Source of the DNA: Solirubrobacteraceae bacterium | GTDB lineage: Bacteria > Actinomycetota > Thermoleophilia > Solirubrobacterales > Solirubrobacteraceae | DNA: 64,000 nt | Reading direction: 5' to 3' | NCBI GenBank assembly: GCA_023230855.1 | Contig: JALNWQ010000004.1 | Location: forward strand, 248,001 to 312,000 | Shown: positions 62,032-64,000 of the stretch, piece by piece | Layout of the letters: each line of letters begins with the position of its first letter | Position numbering within the stretch: position 1 is the stretch's first letter | Notes under the pieces: generated by a model | Databases searched by the model: none | What the model was told of the DNA's origin: nothing | The model's input: the letters and a program-made list of their open reading frames with translations, nothing else | Position numbers and translations under genes: made by a program

Positions 62032-62092
62032 GCGCACACACGAGGGTACCCCGGGCGGGCGCCGATCTCACCCCCTCGCTCGCGACCGGTCC

Positions 62093-64000
62093 CTACAGCC
62101 CGATGATGCCCTTGAGCACCTCGAGCAGGCTGTTCTGCTGGTCGCCGGCGCCGCCCAGAACGCCCTTGGCGATCGCGGTCGGCGAACGCGGGTTGACGCC
62201 GTGCTCCCGCTCGTACTCGCGGGCGAGCTTCTCGTTCCCGATCGCCAGCACGAGCTTCTCGCGCGAGGAGCCGAACCGACACGCCGCGTTGTCCAGGCCG
62301 AGCAGCGCCACGTCCTGCGCGGCGCCCGACAGGCCGCCACTGCCCGGCGACGCCCGCTCCTGGCACGGATCGGCGATGACGACCTGCGGTGGCCGGGACT
62401 CCCGCGACACGAGGATCTGCAGGCCGCTCGCGCCCAGCGCGGCCGCGGTCAGCACGATCGCCAGGCCCGGGTGGCGGCGCACCGGCGGGAGCGCGATGAG
62501 CGCCGCGAGCAGCGCGAGGATCCCGGTGATGATGAACGCCGGGCGGAACGCCGAGTTCATCGCCGCGACGAGCGTGTCGTCGGCCCGGTCGGTGAACCGG
62601 GCGTACACCGCGGCCTGGTCCTCGTCCCCCGCGAACCGGGGAGCCTCGGCGCCGAGCGCCTCGCTCAACGCCCGTCGCGGCTCCACCGGATCCAGGTCGC
62701 CCAGCGCCGGGCCGACGACCTCGAGCTTCTGCTGCGGCGGCAGTCGCGCGTCGAGCACCAGCGCGGTGATCTGCTCCTGGGTGTGGTCGACCGTCCGGTC
62801 GAGCTGCGCCGCCGTCACCGGCGCGAGCACCACCAGCGCCAGGGTGATCCCGACGTGGCGGACCGACAACAGCGCGGCCGCGTCGCGCGGGTGCCGCTCC
62901 GGCAGCAGCTCCCCGGCGAGGGCGGGCAGGCACATGCCCATCCCGACGCCGGCGAGCACCTGCGGCATCACCACCCACCACGGCCCGACGTCGGGCAGCG
63001 CGGCCAGGCCCAGGATCCCGGCCCCGACCATCCCGCACCCCGCGCACGCCCGCACCCACGGATCGCCCGGGATGCGGCTGCCGGCGATCGCGGCGACCGG
63101 GAGCAGCGACACGCCGAGGGCGGCCTTGAGCGGCTCGACCGCCCACCCGGACACGAGCAGCAGGACGAGCAGGAAGACGACCGCGGTGAGCGCGGCCGAC
63201 ACGAGCGCGAGCGCGACGCCGGCGCGGATCCGGTCCGCGCGGGAGTGGTCCTCGGCGGGTGGCACGGGGTCCGGAGCCCGCCGGGCCCGCGGGGCGCCGC
63301 CACGCCCGGGGTGCAGCTGCGTCGCCGCGGTGGCGTCGTCGGAGGCCTGCTCGCCGTCGCCGAAGGCCACCGCACGGCCGGGCAACACCGTCGTCGGGTC
63401 GTCCTGCCCGGCGGGACGGGCGGACGACGACGCCGGGCGGGGTGGGGGGAGCGGCCACGGGCGAAGCTCCGGCGGGAGCTCGTCGTCGGCGTCCGGAGCC
63501 CGAGGCGGCGGCGGCCCGTCGTGCCCGGGACGCGCGGCGACCGGATCGGTGACGACGTCGCCGCGGCCCGGCGGACCCGATCGGTCGCCGACCGCGTCCG
63601 GCTCGTCGTGGGCGGGATCGCCGAGCGGGCCCAGGCACGCCACCGCGGCGAGGATCCCGAACGGGGCCTGGGCCAGGAAGATCGCCCGCCAGTCCCACAA
63701 CTCGGTGAGGGCGCCGCCGAGCGCCGGGCCGGACGCCGCGCCGAACACCGCGCCGGCCACCCACAGCGGGTCGGGACGACGCCCGCCGCGGTGCAGCAGC
63801 GAGAACGCCGCGACGAGCGCCGCACCGGCCCCGACCGCCTGCACCGCCCGGGCGGCCAGCAGCGCCGAGAGCGTGTCGACGAGCCCACAGGCGACGCTCG
63901 CCCCGGCGAACAGCGCCATGCCCGCTGCGCCGAGGGCGGCGCTGCCCAGGCGTCGCCGCAGCGGCACCGCCGCCAGGACGACGCCCGCCAGCACGAGCGT
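62093..64000 (-). CDS. Major facilitator superfamily transporter with a long inner loop, 5' end missing
   Basis: At least 635 residues, open at the window edge, so the first helix is missing. The visible part begins in helix 2 with VLAGVVLAAVPLRRRLG, near the MFS A-loop. Helices continue through ALGGALTELWDWRAIFLAQAPFGILAA (the motif C region of drug:H+ antiporters). An Arg/Pro/Asp-rich loop of about 120 residues splits the halves, and the C-terminal half ends in a large domain with two cysteines (DPCQERAS, NAACRFGSS). It is longer than the usual 450-500 residues. Substrate unknown. Confidence 0.88.
   Translation of the reverse strand, partial: TLVLAGVVLAAVPLRRRLGSAALGAAGMALFAGASVACGLVDTLSALLAARAVQAVGAGAALVAAFSLLHRGGRRPDPLWVAGAVFGAASGPALGGALTELWDWRAIFLAQAPFGILAAVACLGPLGDPAHDEPDAVGDRSGPPGRGDVVTDPVAARPGHDGPPPPRAPDADDELPPELRPWPLPPPRPASSSARPAGQDDPTTVLPGRAVAFGDGEQASDDATAATQLHPGRGGAPRARRAPDPVPPAEDHSRADRIRAGVALALVSAALTAVVFLLVLLLVSGWAVEPLKAALGVSLLPVAAIAGSRIPGDPWVRACAGCGMVGAGILGLAALPDVGPWWVVMPQVLAGVGMGMCLPALAGELLPERHPRDAAALLSVRHVGITLALVVLAPVTAAQLDRTVDHTQEQITALVLDARLPPQQKLEVVGPALGDLDPVEPRRALSEALGAEAPRFAGDEDQAAVYARFTDRADDTLVAAMNSAFRPAFIITGILALLAALIALPPVRRHPGLAIVLTAAALGASGLQILVSRESRPPQVVIADPCQERASPGSGGLSGAAQDVALLGLDNAACRFGSSREKLVLAIGNEKLAREYEREHGVNPRSPTAIAKGVLGGAGDQQNSLLEVLKGIIGL

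Noticed and set aside
1..64000. tRNA, rRNA, CRISPR arrays, insertion sequences and prophage
   Set aside because: Intergenic regions were read for tRNA-like arms, regular repeats, transposase motifs and terminal inverted repeats. None was found.

Overview
This 64-kb window comes from a chromosome of very high GC content, packed with genes in short overlapping operons. It looks like an actinobacterium. The evidence is the rodA-pbpA-pknB cell-wall cluster with PASTA repeats, three Hanks-type Ser/Thr kinases, a high-molecular-weight FabG4/thiolase/MaoC trio like that of mycobacteria, F420-type luciferase-like debris, GTG/TTG starts and many leaderless TANNNT promoters. The overall style suggests Thermoleophilia (a Patulibacter/Solirubrobacterales-like genome); that placement is inference, because there is no rRNA or other marker here. 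I see no tRNA, rRNA, CRISPR array, insertion sequence or phage.

Layout. 1-5482: wall synthesis (RodA, PbpA, PknB, Ddl), each gene overlapping the next by 4 bases. 5492-13083: a second kinase with a discoidin-like outer domain, a small I78-like lipoprotein, purM, a methyltransferase, an UppP-like phosphatase, a DegT aminotransferase and a DUF354 protein. 13087-17476: a decayed VapC remnant, a secreted protein, an aldehyde dehydrogenase, an intact VapBC module whose start lies inside a 27-bp palindrome, and a membrane protein. 17560-29656: surface polymer functions (CapD/PglF-type epimerase/dehydratase, LytR-C protein, O-antigen-ligase-like protein, two glycosyltransferases, flippase). 29793-38273: a coiled-coil protein of unknown function, secreted proteins, a GT2 enzyme, a third kinase, a 700-bp mosaic of three gene fragments and a GT4 enzyme. 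38353-42735: a lipid-type operon (phosphotransferase, two uncharacterised proteins, TetR) divergent from a DUF4442 hotdog protein. 42768-49856: a membrane GT2, a polyprenyl-phosphate sugar transferase, a PLC-like secreted protein, an SDR, pyrophosphatase and a glycosidase-like secreted protein. 49902-56950: transketolase, polysaccharide deacetylase, a transglycosylase with a second wall domain, and a MarR/ABC exporter pair. 57564-61408: thiolase, FabG4 and MaoC. The window ends with a Uma2 nuclease-like protein and a truncated MFS transporter.

Two themes link the genes. One is the envelope: peptidoglycan synthesis, wall hydrolysis, lipid-carrier recycling, sugar-polymer assembly and kinases that sense the outside. 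The other is acyl-lipid metabolism: the DUF4442/TetR locus and the thiolase operon share a near-identical palindrome, CCTACCG-N-CGGTAG, which suggests one regulon.

The least explained structure is a 50-bp element built of two 18-bp palindromes 21 bp apart. It occurs twice (44136 forward, 57399 reverse), ahead of a sugar transferase and in a large gene-free gap.
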